From NCBI RefSeq assembly GCF_012273895.1, contig NC_052127.1, positions 372,001 through 436,000 of the forward strand: a stretch of 64,000 bases of DNA, given 5' to 3'. Shown here piece by piece: positions 1 to 11,300 of this stretch. The position numbers and the translations under genes are program-made. Numbering within the stretch: position 1 is the first letter of the stretch; each line of letters begins with the position of its first letter. The notes below the pieces were generated by a model. It had not been told where the DNA came from. It was given only the letters and a program-made list of their open reading frames with translations, and made no database searches. This DNA comes from Zerene cesonia (Eukaryota; Arthropoda; Insecta; Lepidoptera; Pieridae).

Positions 1-555
1 CCAAATGTCAGTACGTACATATTTGCTACAGGACTACAAAACGTAACCAAGCTTGCGATTTATGATGTTAAATTAGAAATATCATACTTTCCTATGACTG
101 GCACAATCATTCAGTCATTCAATCATTCAATTCATAGCGAAGGCGTTTGAACAGGTTAATTAATCGTTAGGGGCAAGAGGCGAGACGAGGGAAGAACGAG
201 GCCGAGCTACATAAACAAACAACAAACAAAATTAATTTATTGAACAAATTATATATCACATACAACATGAATCCCAGACTCCTAATATAGCTTTACATGC
301 ACCACGTTGTTTACAGCTCGGGGCACTAGGCTGCGCTCGCATGTTTTTTAAATCGTTTTCATCATTAGTATATTCTTGGCAATAATAAGGGTTTTGATAC
401 CCTTGACACTGTTCAGATGATTTTGAGTTCTACTGCGAGATCTTAGATCAGTCGCGACCACGTCGTACTACTGTATGCTGCTCTTGATACCTTGTCTATT
501 CTAAGCTTCGTAGTTTCTTCCTTGAACATGAGTATTATTGTCACATTGCCTGCAG
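1..555. other. Non-coding sequence upstream of the protease exon
   Basis: No coding exon was recognised here. The protease reading frame downstream is closed by a TGA at 529-531, so this stretch is most likely the intron preceding the exon at 556. Earlier protease exons (His and Asp of the triad) were not found and presumably lie left of the window. Confidence 0.45.
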
Positions 556-900
556 CATGACGCGGGCGGCCCAGCAATTAAAGATGGCATCCTAGTCGGA
601 ATCCTGTCATTTTCCGCCAAAAGGTGTGATTTGCCAGACCAGCCTGCGGTATTTTCAGCGGTTGGTTCGGTTGCCTCTTGGTTGGACACAATAGGCGAAT
701 ATACTGTCAAATTGATGTAAGTTTGTTCTGCTTTTAATAATGTTCTCTGAACAATACGATTAATTTTTATATTAACAGAGATTATTGTTTTTTTGTAAAG
801 GAGTCATTTTTATTATTTTAATACATAGCAACCTCTAAAATGGTCTATTTTCAGGAACACCGAACTAAAGTACCCAGACTGGACCAACAAACAGGAATAA
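556..900 (+). CDS. Chymotrypsin-like serine protease homologue, last two exons (partial)
   Basis: This is the C-terminal part of an S1-family (chymotrypsin/trypsin-like) protein. The first exon shown, 556-716, opens after a CAG acceptor (553-555) with HDAGGPAIKDG, which aligns with the family's GDSGGP active-site loop. It continues through GILVGILSF, a Cys in the usual disulphide position, and the closing PAVFSAVGSVASWLDTI, matching the C-terminal beta strand and helix of S1 proteases. The donor GTAAGT is at 717-722 and the acceptor TTTTCAG ends at 854. The second exon, 855-900, adds NTELKYPDWTNKQE and a TAA. An exon boundary just before the GDSGGP loop is typical of the family. The nucleophilic Ser is Ala (codon GCG at 562-564), so the protein should be catalytically dead. 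The frame and splice sites are intact, which favours a non-catalytic homologue over a pseudogene. Whether it is a gut enzyme relative or an immune serine protease homologue cannot be told from this fragment. Confidence 0.78.
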
Positions 901-995
901 AATAAAATAACTAATTGTACATTAATAATATATTTCCTCTAATACTGTACACATCGCAATCACTTTAGACTACTTTGTAACAAGAAATAAATAAA
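896..995 (+). terminator. Polyadenylation signals of the protease homologue gene
   Basis: AATAAA occurs at 896-901, overlapping the stop codon at 898-900, and again at 901-906, 986-991 and 990-995. The distal pair is the more plausible signal because the first ones would leave almost no 3' UTR. Confidence 0.5.
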
Positions 996-1006
996 AACAT
1001 TCCAAA

Positions 1007-1012
1007 TTTATT
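1007..1012 (-). terminator. Polyadenylation signal of the V-ATPase G gene
   Basis: TTTATT on the plus strand reads AATAAA on the minus strand, about 340 bases downstream of the V-ATPase G stop codon. It lies within 20 bases of the distal poly(A) signals of the convergent protease gene, so the two transcripts probably overlap at their 3' ends. Confidence 0.45.
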
Positions 1013-1350
1013 TTAAATATATATTTCTATTCAACATACAACATTGAATAACATACAATTTTCAATAAGTTAAATCTGTTCATCATCGGTCTTCCAATAC
1101 TTGTATTACATATGGAATGATATCGAGCTGATATTATATATAATAAGTTTAAAATTCAATGATTAAACATTAACATGGCTACACCAAGCTAGGTATGTAC
1201 AGCGAACGGCCACGTATCAGCTGTCAAAGTTGACGTTGACATTTACGCGTGTCTAAGTTGGCGCCAATTGGCTACAGATTACAAATAACAATAGAACTAT
1301 GAATAGGTGCGTGTTCGCGCAAGCGATTGATTACGGCGAAGTGTTTGCGC

Positions 1351-1422
1351 TTAGTCTAAGCGGTAGTTCATGTGGAGCTCGGGCTTGATGTCGTACACCA
1401 GCTGCAGGATGTCTTGGATCAC
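1351..1422 (-). CDS. Vha13: V-ATPase G exon 4 with stop codon
   Basis: 23 codons plus TAA at 1353-1351. The acceptor CTGCAG precedes GTG ATC CAA. It ends with [12 protein letters not shown]. The 3' UTR runs left to about 1000. Confidence 0.94.
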   Translation of the reverse strand: MIQDILQLVYDIKPELHMNYRLD

Positions 1423-4208
1423 CTGCAAATCAGCATTATAATGTATATATTATGATATGTACAACATTGCAAATATCCAAATTTCACTATTGATTTTGAT
1501 GTTTGTTTTTTTGTCGCTTCCAAGATTACATAATCAATAAATAAATAAACAAAATATATAAAGAATTAATGTCAAAAATGTTGAGGGCTAAAGATATATG
1601 GGTAGGAATTGTTTGTCTATTGCAATATATGTAGAAGAATGCAGAATGTCGTAGAATGACGTATGTAACTCTGGCTCAGCCTTCTCATTATTGTAGACAA
1701 CCTAAAAACAACCCATTCACATAAATTTGTTCTGATTCAAATTTCAGGAACCAAAAAAAAACTGATATATTTAGTTAAGACTGACAAGTGACATCTTCAG
1801 AAACTTATTGAAAATCAAGGCTTGTGCAAGGATTGAAAAAATTTTCAACTTAAAAACATGTTTAATTTTAAAGTTGAGAACCAATGTTATAATGAAAGAC
1901 TAAATTTCTTAATCTGCATGTACAATTTTTATATTTATACCAGGCATCTTGAATAAGTTGCCTGTCTATTTTTACTGATTCCTACAACATAAACACACAA
2001 TATACCATGATGAAGTTGAAATAATTGAATGAAAAAAACATTAAAAGCAGACCTAGTTGGGATGTTAGCTACTGGTGCCCCAATTAAGTACATAAGATGA
2101 TTGAAATTGTATTAAAATAAATTTGGTTCATTTATCCTTACTTATATTATATATGCAAAAATGTGTTTAAATTTTTTTTTTGTCTTATTACTTCCAAATG
2201 GAACTATTATATAATACGATTTTTTAATGAGACTAAGTGTAAAGAGTGTAATTGGCTACTGTTGTCATGACAGTTTAACTGAAGCTTTGACTATGTGGAA
2301 GAAAATTAGATTGACATGTAAGCAAACAAATACCCTTCTGTTAACACAGTTACCATGAAGCGACATGCTTCAGCTAGCAGAACAAAATAAAGTCATTCTT
2401 GGTCAATACAGATTGTGTATTTTTGTATACTGTGTGTTGTGTGTGAAAACTCACCACTTCCTGTTGGGTCTGGACCATTTTGTTCATCTCTTCAATCTTA
2501 ATCTTGGTCTCTGCTTCGATCTTAGCAGCTACACCCTCCCGGGTGCCCATGTGCTATAAAGAAAAATAAAATAAATCTTTATATCACTGTAAAGAACATA
2601 ATATTTTGCTTAATATAAATATACCTCTATACTTCAAGTCCTAAATTGATCAAATAACTTGCGGATCTGGATAGGTAATGAATTCAACTTACTAAACATA
2701 GATGCACATATTAATTGAATATCAATATAAGAAAAACATAAATTAAATTTTTTTAGTCTGAATGATTAATTATTGCTTGTATAGAATACATTTAGTTGGG
2801 GCTATGAGTTGTTTTCTCTATATAGAAGCATAAATGTTCATACATTGTACCAATGCTGAAGTATAATTTCCCTTATTATAAAATATATGAATTTATCATC
2901 AATATGATAGCTCAAGGTTTCTTGTTTCTGATAAGGATAGAATATCACTACAAGACTAGAATCTAGATTGATGATTACAAAAAGATCTTTTAGAACACCT
3001 AATTTACATGTTTTCATAAAAGTTTGCTTTGACATAAAACACAAATTTTTAAAGGAATATATATCAAAATGATGGAAAGTACCGTTTTTTTCTTAGAGAT
3101 TAAAATCTTTGTACATAATTTAAGCTTACCTTGGCTTCAAATTCTTTGAACTGCCTCTCACGTTCCTGTCTGTACTTTTCGACCTCATCCTGGGCCTCCT
3201 CCTTTGCTTGCTTTAGGCGTTTCGCTTTTCCTATATATAAATAGTTAATTAAAGTTATGATTGTTTCATCATAGTATCAAATACATCGCTGAATAGATAA
3301 TTCTTCATTGTGTCATATAATTCAAGTAAAATTTTTTAGATTTTTGTTTTTTAGGAGCCATGGAATAAAAATAAAAGAAAAGATGCAGGACCAGAAGCAG
3401 GACCTTTTATTCAATTTTGTATCAATGAATGTCTACTTATAACAGATAAATAGTCGGCAAATACCAGCAACGGTAACAAGGACTGGCAAAGGCCACAAAC
3501 TTTATTTTATCAAATAGAATATACTAGGTTTAAGCATTTTTCCAAATTTTAGTAGCAGTATTTCTCATTATTTCACTATTTATCATTACGAAACTACTTT
3601 CTATGGTAAATATTTTATCTATTATAAACTTTCTATCTCGGTTCCTAAGTAAGTAAAAATTTCATTGTAACATATAATAAATGGAAAATTTTTTCTCAAC
3701 ATTAAACCCTATACAAAAACTTACATCAATAAACCTATTGTAGCTAACACCTTATGCTTTGAAGTAATGTGAGTCCTATAAAATGTTTGCATCTTTTCAT
3801 GTTTTACGTATTTCATGAAACACTAATACCTACAAGATTAACTAGTACGTATATTTATTAACAAATATATGAAGGTATTTAGCTCAACCAAAGATTGTTA
3901 TCTACGACTAACACCCTACATCATGTGACAGCATTCTTATTAGCTTTTCAATGGAAAGTATTCAAATTAATGCAGTCTTCAAAAATTTACTCCAAAAAGT
4001 TCTAGTAATAGTAATATTTGGATGTCTACTGAATACAAGGGCACAGGGCAGACCAAGTTCTAACACAATCAATCTATAAAAAACTAAATATACAAAGTAT
4101 ATAAAAACGCAATTAATTGTACGTACGCTTTCTCGCCTCTGATACTTTTTCTGCGGCGCGCTTTTCAGCAGCCAACAATTGCTGGATCCCCTGCGTTTGA
4201 CTCGCCAT
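1351..4208 (-). CDS. Vha13: V-type proton ATPase subunit G (complete, four exons)
   Basis: Subunit G is part of the peripheral stalk (with subunit E) of the V1 sector of the vacuolar H+-ATPase, which acidifies endosomes and lysosomes and energises the apical membrane of insect gut and Malpighian tubule. Coding exons on the minus strand are 4208-4127, 3230-3130, 2553-2455 and 1422-1351 (82+101+99+72 = 354 bases, 117 residues plus stop), the usual length for insect subunit G. All introns have GT-AG ends. The protein starts [20 protein letters not shown], the conserved N-terminal signature, and continues as one long charged helix rich in Lys, Glu, Gln and Arg, with no membrane segment. It ends with a conserved stretch containing [17 protein letters not shown]. 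The ATG at 4208 is chosen because it opens the conserved N-terminus. Identification is by family recognition and is firm. Confidence 0.96.
2455..2553 (-). CDS. Vha13: V-ATPase G exon 3
   Basis: 99 bases, 33 codons, phase 0 at both ends. The acceptor AG is at 2555-2554 and the donor GTGAGT at 2454-2449. It encodes [13 protein letters not shown] through MVQTQQEV. Confidence 0.94.
3130..3230 (-). CDS. Vha13: V-ATPase G exon 2
   Basis: 101 bases, entering at phase 1 and ending on a codon boundary. The acceptor AG is at 3232-3231 and the donor GTAAGC at 3129-3124. It encodes the highly charged helix [18 protein letters not shown]. Confidence 0.94.
4127..4208 (-). CDS. Vha13: V-ATPase G exon 1
   Basis: Start codon and 27 codons plus one base (phase 1). 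The donor GTACGT is at 4126-4121. It encodes the conserved N-terminal [13 protein letters not shown] segment. Confidence 0.94.
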
Positions 4209-4420
4209 TTCAAATGATTTACACAAAAACTATGCGGAGACAAACGAGACCAAGGCGCAAATCAATAGCAGAAGGAAAGGTGACGAGACCGAGTCATATG
4301 ATTATTTTAGTTCCACTATGTTGTCACGATTGGCGCTGTCATCGGCTCGTGCACCACGATTAGTGCGTAAATTGAAATTGACTTTCTGAACAAATTTATG
4401 TTTTAAAATTATTTAACAAA
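4209..4420 (-). promoter_or_regulatory. 5' UTR and probable promoter of V-ATPase G
   Basis: The sequence just upstream of the V-ATPase G start codon is less AT-rich than its surroundings and has no repeat. A TCATATGA palindrome lies near 4295. The transcription start cannot be fixed from sequence alone. Confidence 0.4.
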
Positions 4421-5487
4421 GTTAAACTCATCGAGATTGCATCAAAAAACAAATTAATTTAAAAAAGCATTTTTTTAAACAATAAATATTTCTTCAAGTT
4501 GCTTACTTTTTTATTTTATTATCTAAATAATGCACGTAATGGAAACTTATTTTTAGTGTTCACAGCAAACAAAAATCGTTATATGCAAATATAGATGGCG
4601 TTAGTAACAGAACGCGCTAAGATCACATTATATTTTATAACAAATACTGTTTTTTTTTTAATGTTGTACGACAATAATGTTTCATTTTCAATTATTACTT
4701 TAAATTTTAAACTTTCATATTTATATGTCCAAACTGCGGAAGCTGTCATAAATTGCGGACAATATCTGGGGGGTTACCATAACGTGATAAAGCATTTCTA
4801 ATTCGCCTGTACATAAAATCTTGTGGACTAAATTGAATCGTAACTAAACTTAGGAAAGTGTAATCGCATTCAGCGAGTTAACATCCTAAATTTAGAAGTT
4901 AGGATGGTTTCTGACTGACAGAATCATTTAGAAGCCTAACGATAAACCTAACTATGAAAGTGTAATCGGATTTAGTTATTGAAGTCTTGACTTATTGAAA
5001 TACATACAATTGACTTTTAAAAATAGCCCTATATTTTTCAGGGAATTATTGTTCGAAAGTTTTTGATATTAAACAATGGAATTTCAATTCTTAATACGAA
5101 TTTTCTGCTATCACGGTTAACAACAAATGTTTTATGTGACACTTATAGTTTTTCACATTATAATATTTTGCTTTTAAATGAACAGTGTCACAAGATTTTT
5201 TAAAAAGTAAAACGATCTCGAATCCATTCGTAGATAATATCTGAATCAAATTATTCTAAATCACTCATAATGTTCATTCTCTGATGCAGTCTGATCAGAA
5301 GCCTCTAATTTCTAAATTTATAAATTTATTTATAGTGAAGTATATACATATAGTAACCGCTTTATTCTGATGTGGGATAGTGATGGCACTAGACCCCTAC
5401 AGCTTTGTCTTATTGTCTCTCTCTGTCGCTCTGTCCCAATGGAACTATTTCTAGGTACTTAACTTAAAACCCGTGGTACATGGGACA
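4421..5487. other. Intergenic sequence
   Basis: AT-rich, no gene recognised. At 4855-4980 the string AAAGTGTAATCG recurs twice about 100 bases apart beside TTTAG motifs, perhaps remnants of a small non-autonomous element. The short open frame at 4595-4801 has no recognisable protein character. Confidence 0.5.
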
Positions 5488-5600
5488 TCCTACTAATATT
5501 ATACACGCGAGAGTTTGTAAAAATGGACGTATGTATGGATGTTTGATACTATAAAACAGCTCAAATCTGTATGAAATTTGCTACAGAAATATATACTCTG
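5488..5600 (+). repeat. Truncated interspersed repeat (TCCTACTAATATTATA family)
   Basis: It begins with the TCCTACTAATATTATA start shared with copies at 26173, 39898 and 48916 and then GAGTTTGTAA, but diverges and loses the usual 3' half. It abuts another repeat tail at 5631. Confidence 0.55.
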
Positions 5601-5630
5601 TATTATATATATTGGCTACTTATTATTTAC

Positions 5631-5880
5631 TAGCGGTCCGGCCCGGCTTCGTCCATGGTATATTATATAGTGTACCTCAATAAATGGGCTATCTAACACT
5701 GAAAGAATTTTACAAGTCGGACCAGCAGTTCCTGAGATTAGTGCGTTCAAACAAACAAACAAACAAACAAACAAACAAACAAACAAACAAACAAACAAAC
5801 AAACAAACTCTTCAGCTTTATAATATTAAAGTATAGATCACCCGAGTAACACGCGAGTGACACCGAGGGTCAAAGCTAGT
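5631..5880 (+). repeat. LINE-type 3' tail with CAAA microsatellite
   Basis: Shares ACTGAAAGAATTTT, CCAG(C/T)AGTTCCTGAGATTA and CTCTTCAGCTTTATAATA with the copy at 60482-60640 and, more weakly, 35190-35275. Such tails are common in Lepidoptera and are usually ascribed to non-LTR elements; the class here is inferred. Confidence 0.6.
5748..5808 (+). repeat. (CAAA)n microsatellite
   Basis: About fifteen uninterrupted CAAA units inside the tail of the LINE-like repeat. The minus-strand open frame that reads MFVCLFVCLFVCL is just this repeat translated. Confidence 0.95.
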
Positions 5881-6624
5881 AACTAAATAAAATGAATTGA
5901 ATATTAATGTGCACTTATCGCATGTATTTGAACGGAAGCGCATAAAATTGATGAATATTAATTACTTAACGTTTTCGTGTTTTCAAAAATCAAAAACTTA
6001 CATAATTTAAAAATGGTTAGTACACATTTTTGATTATACGTTACTAATCAGGATAATAAGACAAACTCATGAAATAGTATTGCCACAGATCTTGATAAGT
6101 GTACAAAATGTTTATTAAATCACGTCAAAATTGGGTATGAAGAATTCAGTTACATATACATATACAGGTGAAGCTAATAAAAGCAATTTTGTTTAAATTA
6201 GATTGCTTCTTGCAAAATAAGAAGATATCTACGTATGTAGCTTTGTGATGATGGCAAACATTCAGATTTGCAGGCAACATTTAGCTACATAAGTCGCAAC
6301 TTTATAAATGTGCGGTAAATGTGGAAAAATATACAGGATATTTTAAAGTCAAAGTTATTACCTATGAAATTTTGTTTGTTCCTAAATAATTTGTGAGTGC
6401 GCTACAACGAACGTACAAAAACGTTCGCCAAGAAGGTAATTTTGAGTAAATATTTACGTACTGAGATCATAGATTGCGCAATCAATCTATTAAGTTTTAC
6501 ACATAGTTCACACGGCAGATGCCGCGCGGTAGAATTAGTTAAAATATTAATCCAATATGAAGAAACTTTCTCATCGTTTTCAATTCAAAAGTTATTTACT
6601 AACATTATTCAATAATCACTTGCG

Positions 6625-6735
6625 TTAGGAATTAAAGACTTTAATGGATTTTGAACGCGATTTATTCATTATATTATTAACCCGACGTTTCGAACACTTT
6701 ACAGCGAGCGTGGTCACGGGGAGACTACACGCGTA
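6625..6735 (+). repeat. Interspersed repeat fragment with ACGTTTCGAAC core
   Basis: The stretch around CCCGACGTTTCGAAC, TTTACAGCG and GTGGTCACGGGGAGACT is one I recognise as a recurrent lepidopteran dispersed repeat. Boundaries and class are uncertain. Confidence 0.4.
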
Positions 6736-7286
6736 ATATCAGACACAAGACAATACTAAATCAATCGCGTTACCATACTATCGACTCTTATTTAGTTAAT
6801 AGAATAGTTAATACTATAATGGTTAAATAATTAGCAATGAAACAAAATGAATGTCGATAATATGAGACTTTACGTTGCATACAAAAATTATACTAACTCT
6901 AAATTACATAAGCAAGAAAAGGCAACTACTACAGGTTTTTCCTTTTTTGTGAAACTCTCGAATATATCATGAAATAAACAATTTTACGATCGGACTACAA
7001 CTTTATACGTTAAATAATTTATCAATAGATCCAAAATATAAATATAGATTGAAGAAGTACGATAAGGAAATATATACGCAAACAATTCATTGAATATTAT
7101 TCGTATTATATTATCTGTGACATTGATATTATTTGCATATATATACATTTATTGAACTATAAAAACTTTTTTTAAAGAATTGCTACTACTTAAATGTTAT
7201 TTGATATTTAGTTTCATAAGATTTAGTTTTTTTAAGGATAGAAGAAAATCAATCGGGATTAAACCGCGTACTTCGCCGTATCACTC

Positions 7287-7318
7287 ATAAGTGTATAATC
7301 AGTGGATTATACACTTAT
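7287..7318. repeat. Perfect 14-bp hairpin
   Basis: ATAAGTGTATAATC (7287-7300), loop AGTG, then its exact reverse complement (7305-7318). It sits immediately left of the repeat at 7324. Confidence 0.9.
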
Positions 7319-7323
7319 AAGTT

Positions 7324-7503
7324 ACTAGCTGCACCCGGCAAACGCTGTTCTGCCTTACTCTTATCGTTTAGTGGTATGAAAAATAGATGTTAGCCGATTC
7401 TCAGACCTACCCAATATGCTTACCAAATTTCAGAGGAATCGGTCAAGCCGTTTCGGAGGAGTATAGAGACTAACATTGTGACACGAGAATTTTATATATA
7501 AGA
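7324..7503 (-). repeat. Interspersed repeat, TATATAAAATTCTCGTGTCAC family
   Basis: Read on the minus strand it starts TATATAAAATTCTCGTGTCA and ends with GCAGCTAGT. It is nearly identical to the first two-thirds of the copy at 46519-46700 and related to 59050-59232. It is short with no coding capacity, so non-autonomous. Confidence 0.7.
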
Positions 7504-7869
7504 TAACCCGTGACAAACCTCATTATTGCTTTTAAACAGTAATATAAATACCTTAAATGAAATTATTTACTAGGTGGCTAATCGTGCAGCTCATAAACAT
7601 TTTATTTTAACTGTTGTTGTTCAACTCATGCATAGGATAATATAATATAAATAAATAATAATTACTATCTTCAATCAAAACAACTTTCCTTTTCATATCA
7701 CAAACAACGAGTCTAAATCCATGACATAGTGGGGATCGTCACTGATTTTGCATCTCTGTCTATTCACCTAAAGTTCATGAAAGGAAAGATGTATTATATT
7801 CGAAAAAAACATTCTATTTACGACTACGTATTTAATATAACTTTCATTGAATTTTGTTGATTATTACGT
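7504..7869. other. Intergenic sequence before the dnr1 promoter
   Basis: AT-rich. No gene or repeat recognised. Confidence 0.4.
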
Positions 7870-8220
7870 GAATGTGCCGTTGCTGCTAAAGCAGCAATGT
7901 ACGTTGCGTGAAACATATGTCCGCACAACGTTATGCCACGACTGGCGTTCTATTCTTGGTCGTTTTGCGTCACGTCACAGTTCTTTATCATTTCGGTGGC
8001 AAACTTAACGTAGTATGGCCGTCGTCTGGAAGTATTCACAGTTTTACTTCCACAAAGAATACGCGATAAACATTGCACAGAGCGAATTGAGAAAGACTTT
8101 TTTAAATAAATTCTTTACGCGTGTGAGATAAACAGTAAAAGAAGTGTTTATTTAGTTGATACGTATTAACGTTCGATCTATTTGTTGTTTTCGGTTTTCA
8201 CCAAGATTTTAAATATCAAA
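7870..8220 (+). promoter_or_regulatory. Probable promoter and 5' UTR of the FERM-RING ligase gene
   Basis: The stretch before the first coding exon is repeat-free and richer in CpG than its neighbours. It contains a CRE-like TGCGTCACGTCAC near 7965. No TATA box stands out and the start of transcription is not determinable. A conserved coding start at 8221 makes a promoter nearby likely, although further non-coding exons upstream cannot be excluded. Confidence 0.4.
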
Positions 8221-8304
8221 ATGTGGTTAGTTAGCCAACCAAATTCTGTGATTCTGGAAGTTAAGGTGGATAGCAATGCTATTGGACAGCAATTATTGGA
8301 AAGG
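8221..8304 (+). CDS. dnr1: dnr1 exon 1: start of FERM F1
   Basis: Starts MWLVSQPNSVILEVKVDS, the beta strand that opens the ubiquitin-like F1 lobe, and ends LLER before the donor GTAAGT at 8305, phase 0. The ATG at 8221 follows ATCAAA and is the natural family start. Base composition is AT-rich, unlike the middle exons. Confidence 0.9.
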
Positions 8305-11300
8305 GTAAGTTACATTGTATTAATTTATTCATTAATATTATTTACCTAATTATATTTATACCTGTTGTAATATTATCTTGTTTACACATTTATTAATTAC
8401 TGGCAATAATATATTATCATAATGGCCTATAAAAACTAGTGCCAACCAATTGAAAAGACACCACGATGAAGTATTCAGGTTGCAACTGGATTATTTAAGA
8501 TTAAATTTTATCATAGCATTAACATATTATTATGATTGTGAATATTTATGAAAACCGGCAAGCAATTTTAGCAGGTATCTAAAGCTATTTAAAACGCTAA
8601 GTTACAAATAGTAATGCATACATAGTTAAAATAGAAACCGTAACTAGCGATTGTAACGTCAGTTTACCTTGTGGACTTTGGACTCGGCATTGTTCACGTT
8701 TTACCTTCACTGTTACGAGACGGATTATTTGAAAATTTTAATTTTATCGACGTAATAGTTTATCAAATGAAGCGATACTCACCCAGTAAATGTGTAATTT
8801 ATGTTATAAATATCGAAATAGAGGCCATTATCAAAACAACGGACAATGTCTATCAATGAAAGATATTTTTCTATTCAATTTTTTTCTTAATTAAACTATA
8901 TTATATTTGATTTAATTACGTGTGTAATTTTGCTTTAAAATCGGTACATCATACTAATTTAATAAATCCATTACTTATACTTGGCCTGATCGCTAAAACT
9001 GTTAAACCTGTTGCTGCTAATCCGGATTCCGGAAGTCTAAAACGTTGCTATGCAATGAACTTCTTTTATGATCGGTTTTCATAGATAATTGTTGGTAATC
9101 TATACAACTTTCTTTATTTTCGGCGCCAAAATGCTTTAAATGTTGTTTCGATTCGAAGTACGATGCGGCTTGGCAACTCTCCAATGCAATATAAAACGAA
9201 ACGGGGACATACAATTTTAAGTGTTTAATTTTCTAATTTAAGATTGTGTCCTTATTTCCCTATCTCGGTAACCAAATTATAACAGATTATTCGCATTACG
9301 GAAATCAAACGTACGAATAGTCATAAGTCTAATGACAATTATAAAGGATATTATCGTAAAAGGCAACCCGCTTTTTGCTGTAATTATCATCTGAGTCACG
9401 AAGAATATAATAATATATCGTCTACGTAGATACTCCTGTATATACGTCTTACAGTTGCATAATATTAAGATCCGTTACATTGTAGGTACTTACATAGTAA
9501 GCTATAGTTGTTTTATAATCTGTAGCTGTAGTTATAATTTCATACAATATGCCATTGGGGTTTGATAACGGTGCACCCAGGCCCCGGCACACTCCTTTGT
9601 TTATTTATCATTTGGTTCACAGCTTGTGATTACATTGCGATGACTTAGATTTTATATGAAATTCGTTTTCTCATTATAAAATTAACGTTTAAATCCATGT
9701 GCCCGTAACGTTCCTTAATTGAAAAATTAAAAAAAAACAATACTGCTCTATGCACAAGCTAAGTGGAATAAAGACGTGAATAGGCAGCATGTTGTACATG
9801 CACCGTTTACTTGAAATTATATTAGAATAAAGAACACGGCGAGATAATAATCGTTGCTATCACGCATCCATCACGTGCGCACCGCGTGGCGGGCTCAGCT
9901 GCGGCGTGGACTTTGTACCCTTACAATCACCGGTGTGACGCGGACGCTAGGTTAGGAGTTGCAATGTTCAAGCTTCTTAGCAACTAACTTTTTTAGACTA
10001 ACCGACTCCCGCGGCTTTGTCCTCGCCGTGCAATATATTTACGTACATGAGGAACTAATTTGTATATACATGTAGTAAATTATATTATTCTGAGCATAAT
10101 CTATTCATTTCATTATGCTGGTTTGATTGTAATTTGAAATAATTTTATTTCGAAATTATAAATTTCATGATATACGTAAGAACATAATATTTAATAAAAT
10201 TTTGCACTCCGTTTTTCAAATGTACTTTGTGATTTAATTGATATAAAAAAAAAAAAAAAATCATTTCACAAAACCGATGATAAGCATGTAAACGTTTTGA
10301 ATTTCAAATACCTAGATCACGGACACGGGCGTACGTTTTAATAAAGTAAAATCTAGGCTACTTCAATTAGATTGGTCTGAATGCTGAATAATAATTGAGT
10401 AAGTGTAGCTGTTTGAACTTTCAAATAGCTGTGCACTTTGTACCGTGACGTCAAAATTGCCCATCGTTTAAAGTGTCAGCAATATTTCACAATTGGTGTA
10501 AACTTTTTTGAAACACCAATCTGAAGGATGCGGACATCAATATATTGGTGTTAACAAGAATATAATTAGTTAAATACTTTATCCTACTAATTAATATCGT
10601 AAATGCCGAAGTTTTTGAGAAGATATGTATGTGTATATATGTTACACTTTCACGCATAAACTATTGAACCGATTGCAATGAAATTTGGTACGACGATAGC
10701 TGGACAAGTGGAATAAGATGGTCAACTTTTTATCTCCATATTTCTATGGGTTACAGTCTTACGCGGGGGAAACTGCGCGACGCAGCTAGTTAAATAGTAA
10801 ATACTTACATCTGGGTACGTTTAAATCATAAATTAAACAAAACGATCGATAGTTCAGAAGGTGCATATCACTATGAAATTTTGCTTTATGTACTTGTGCC
10901 TGTATCAAGCCTATTTCTGATTATCTATCAACCCAGCAAAAGCTTGGACAAAAAACTAGTTTATAACATAAACCTCTACAGCTCTAAGCTACAGCTCTAA
11001 GTTTAAACCTATACTCTTAAGTTACGTAACACGAGCTAGTAGGGCTTCAAATCCTATTAAATACAATAATAGGCTTAGACCGTTGACCGTTCCATCTTGC
11101 TCGTTTATTATGTAGGTAACAAAAAATCAAACTAGTTTTATGAATAGAAAATAGAATTGATATTTTTATCGCTTTCTCAGCTAGCAACGAGATTATTCAA
11201 ATAATCTTGTTCAAAAAAAAAAAAAATAAAAAAAAACATACACACATTAATAAGCATTCTAATTAATAGTTCACTACATGTCAATTGACTCGGCTGGCCC

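Larger units (their letters stand above)
1423..4126 (-). other. Introns of V-ATPase G (1423-2454, 2554-3129, 3231-4126)
   Basis: Three AT-rich introns of 1032, 576 and 896 bases with GT-AG ends. No repeat copy, nested gene or other structure was recognised in them. Confidence 0.8.

Noticed and set aside
4285..4310. CLEAR-type (TFEB/Mitf) site in the V-ATPase promoter
   Set aside because: The only palindrome there is TCATATGA, which is not the CACGTG or CATGTG core bound by this factor family.
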